Source: Evansella sp. AB-P1
GTDB lineage: Bacteria; Bacillota; Bacilli; Bacillales; Salisediminibacteriaceae
Reading direction: 5' to 3'
NCBI RefSeq assembly: GCF_029688925.1
Contig: NZ_JARUKY010000005.1
Span: 186,001-250,000 of the forward strand
Length of the DNA stretch: 64,000 bases
Each line of letters opens with the position of its first letter. Positions within the stretch are counted from its first letter, which is position 1. The position numbers were made by a program, and so were the translations under genes. Shown here piece after piece: positions 63,999 through 64,000 of this stretch. The notes under the pieces are model-generated. The model was not told the DNA's origin, searched no databases, and saw nothing but the letters and a program-made list of their open reading frames with translations.

Positions 63999-64000
63999 CA

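Overview
This window looks like a low-GC, spore-forming Bacillaceae chromosome. The signs are Gram-positive ribosome-binding sites, TTG and GTG starts, a CsgA-type spore protein, sortase-anchored surface proteins, YtrA-type and GntR/FCD regulators, CcpA-type cre boxes and two c-di-GMP-I riboswitches. Very acidic secreted proteins hint at an alkaliphile or halophile (inference). I see no rRNA, tRNA, CRISPR array or intact transposon.

Layout. Positions 1-4.1 kb hold a minus-strand carbohydrate cluster: a sulfatase-fold enzyme cut by the window edge, two Gfo/Idh/MocA oxidoreductases, an ASRT-family protein and a TIM-barrel isomerase. A CuA-type cupredoxin lipoprotein and small or coiled-coil genes follow. 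From 6.3 to 14.9 kb lies a sugar-acid locus: an enolase-superfamily enzyme, a semialdehyde dehydrogenase, 5-dehydro-4-deoxyglucarate dehydratase, a 2-hydroxyacid dehydrogenase, an FCD regulator and a BASS transporter, divergent from a two-subunit class I fumarase/tartrate dehydratase. From 15 to 27 kb are housekeeping genes: SpeD, a YtrA-type ABC operon, a beta-propeller protein with three small membrane proteins, an aminotransferase and a HAD phosphatase.

The most striking part is 27.3-49.4 kb: four tandem wall-anchored family 9 pectate lyases of 1862, about 1842, 1665 and 956 residues. Each has a signal peptide, lectin-like modules, a PL9 beta-helix, a coiled coil, an acidic spacer and an LPxTA sorting signal; the three largest also carry Ig-like repeats. 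Each lies about 470-660 nt downstream of a near-consensus sigma-A promoter with an embedded cre-like box. Three of these promoters also have a TAACAACGTTGTTA-like operator just downstream of the -10. The same operator lies in the fumarase/BASS divergent region, which suggests one regulon joining pectin attack to organic-acid metabolism. The leaders of the three largest lyases share two hairpins whose sequences drift while pairing is kept, a candidate undescribed structured leader RNA.

From 49.4 to 64 kb are small unknown genes, a phosphonate/phosphite-type ABC transporter, a TerC-family protein, spore genes, a methyltransferase divergent from a LysR regulator, a sirtuin, two genes behind c-di-GMP riboswitches (a LuxR-type regulator and a chemoreceptor), an M20 peptidase, a bactofilin/M23 pair and a decayed holin-like gene at the right edge.
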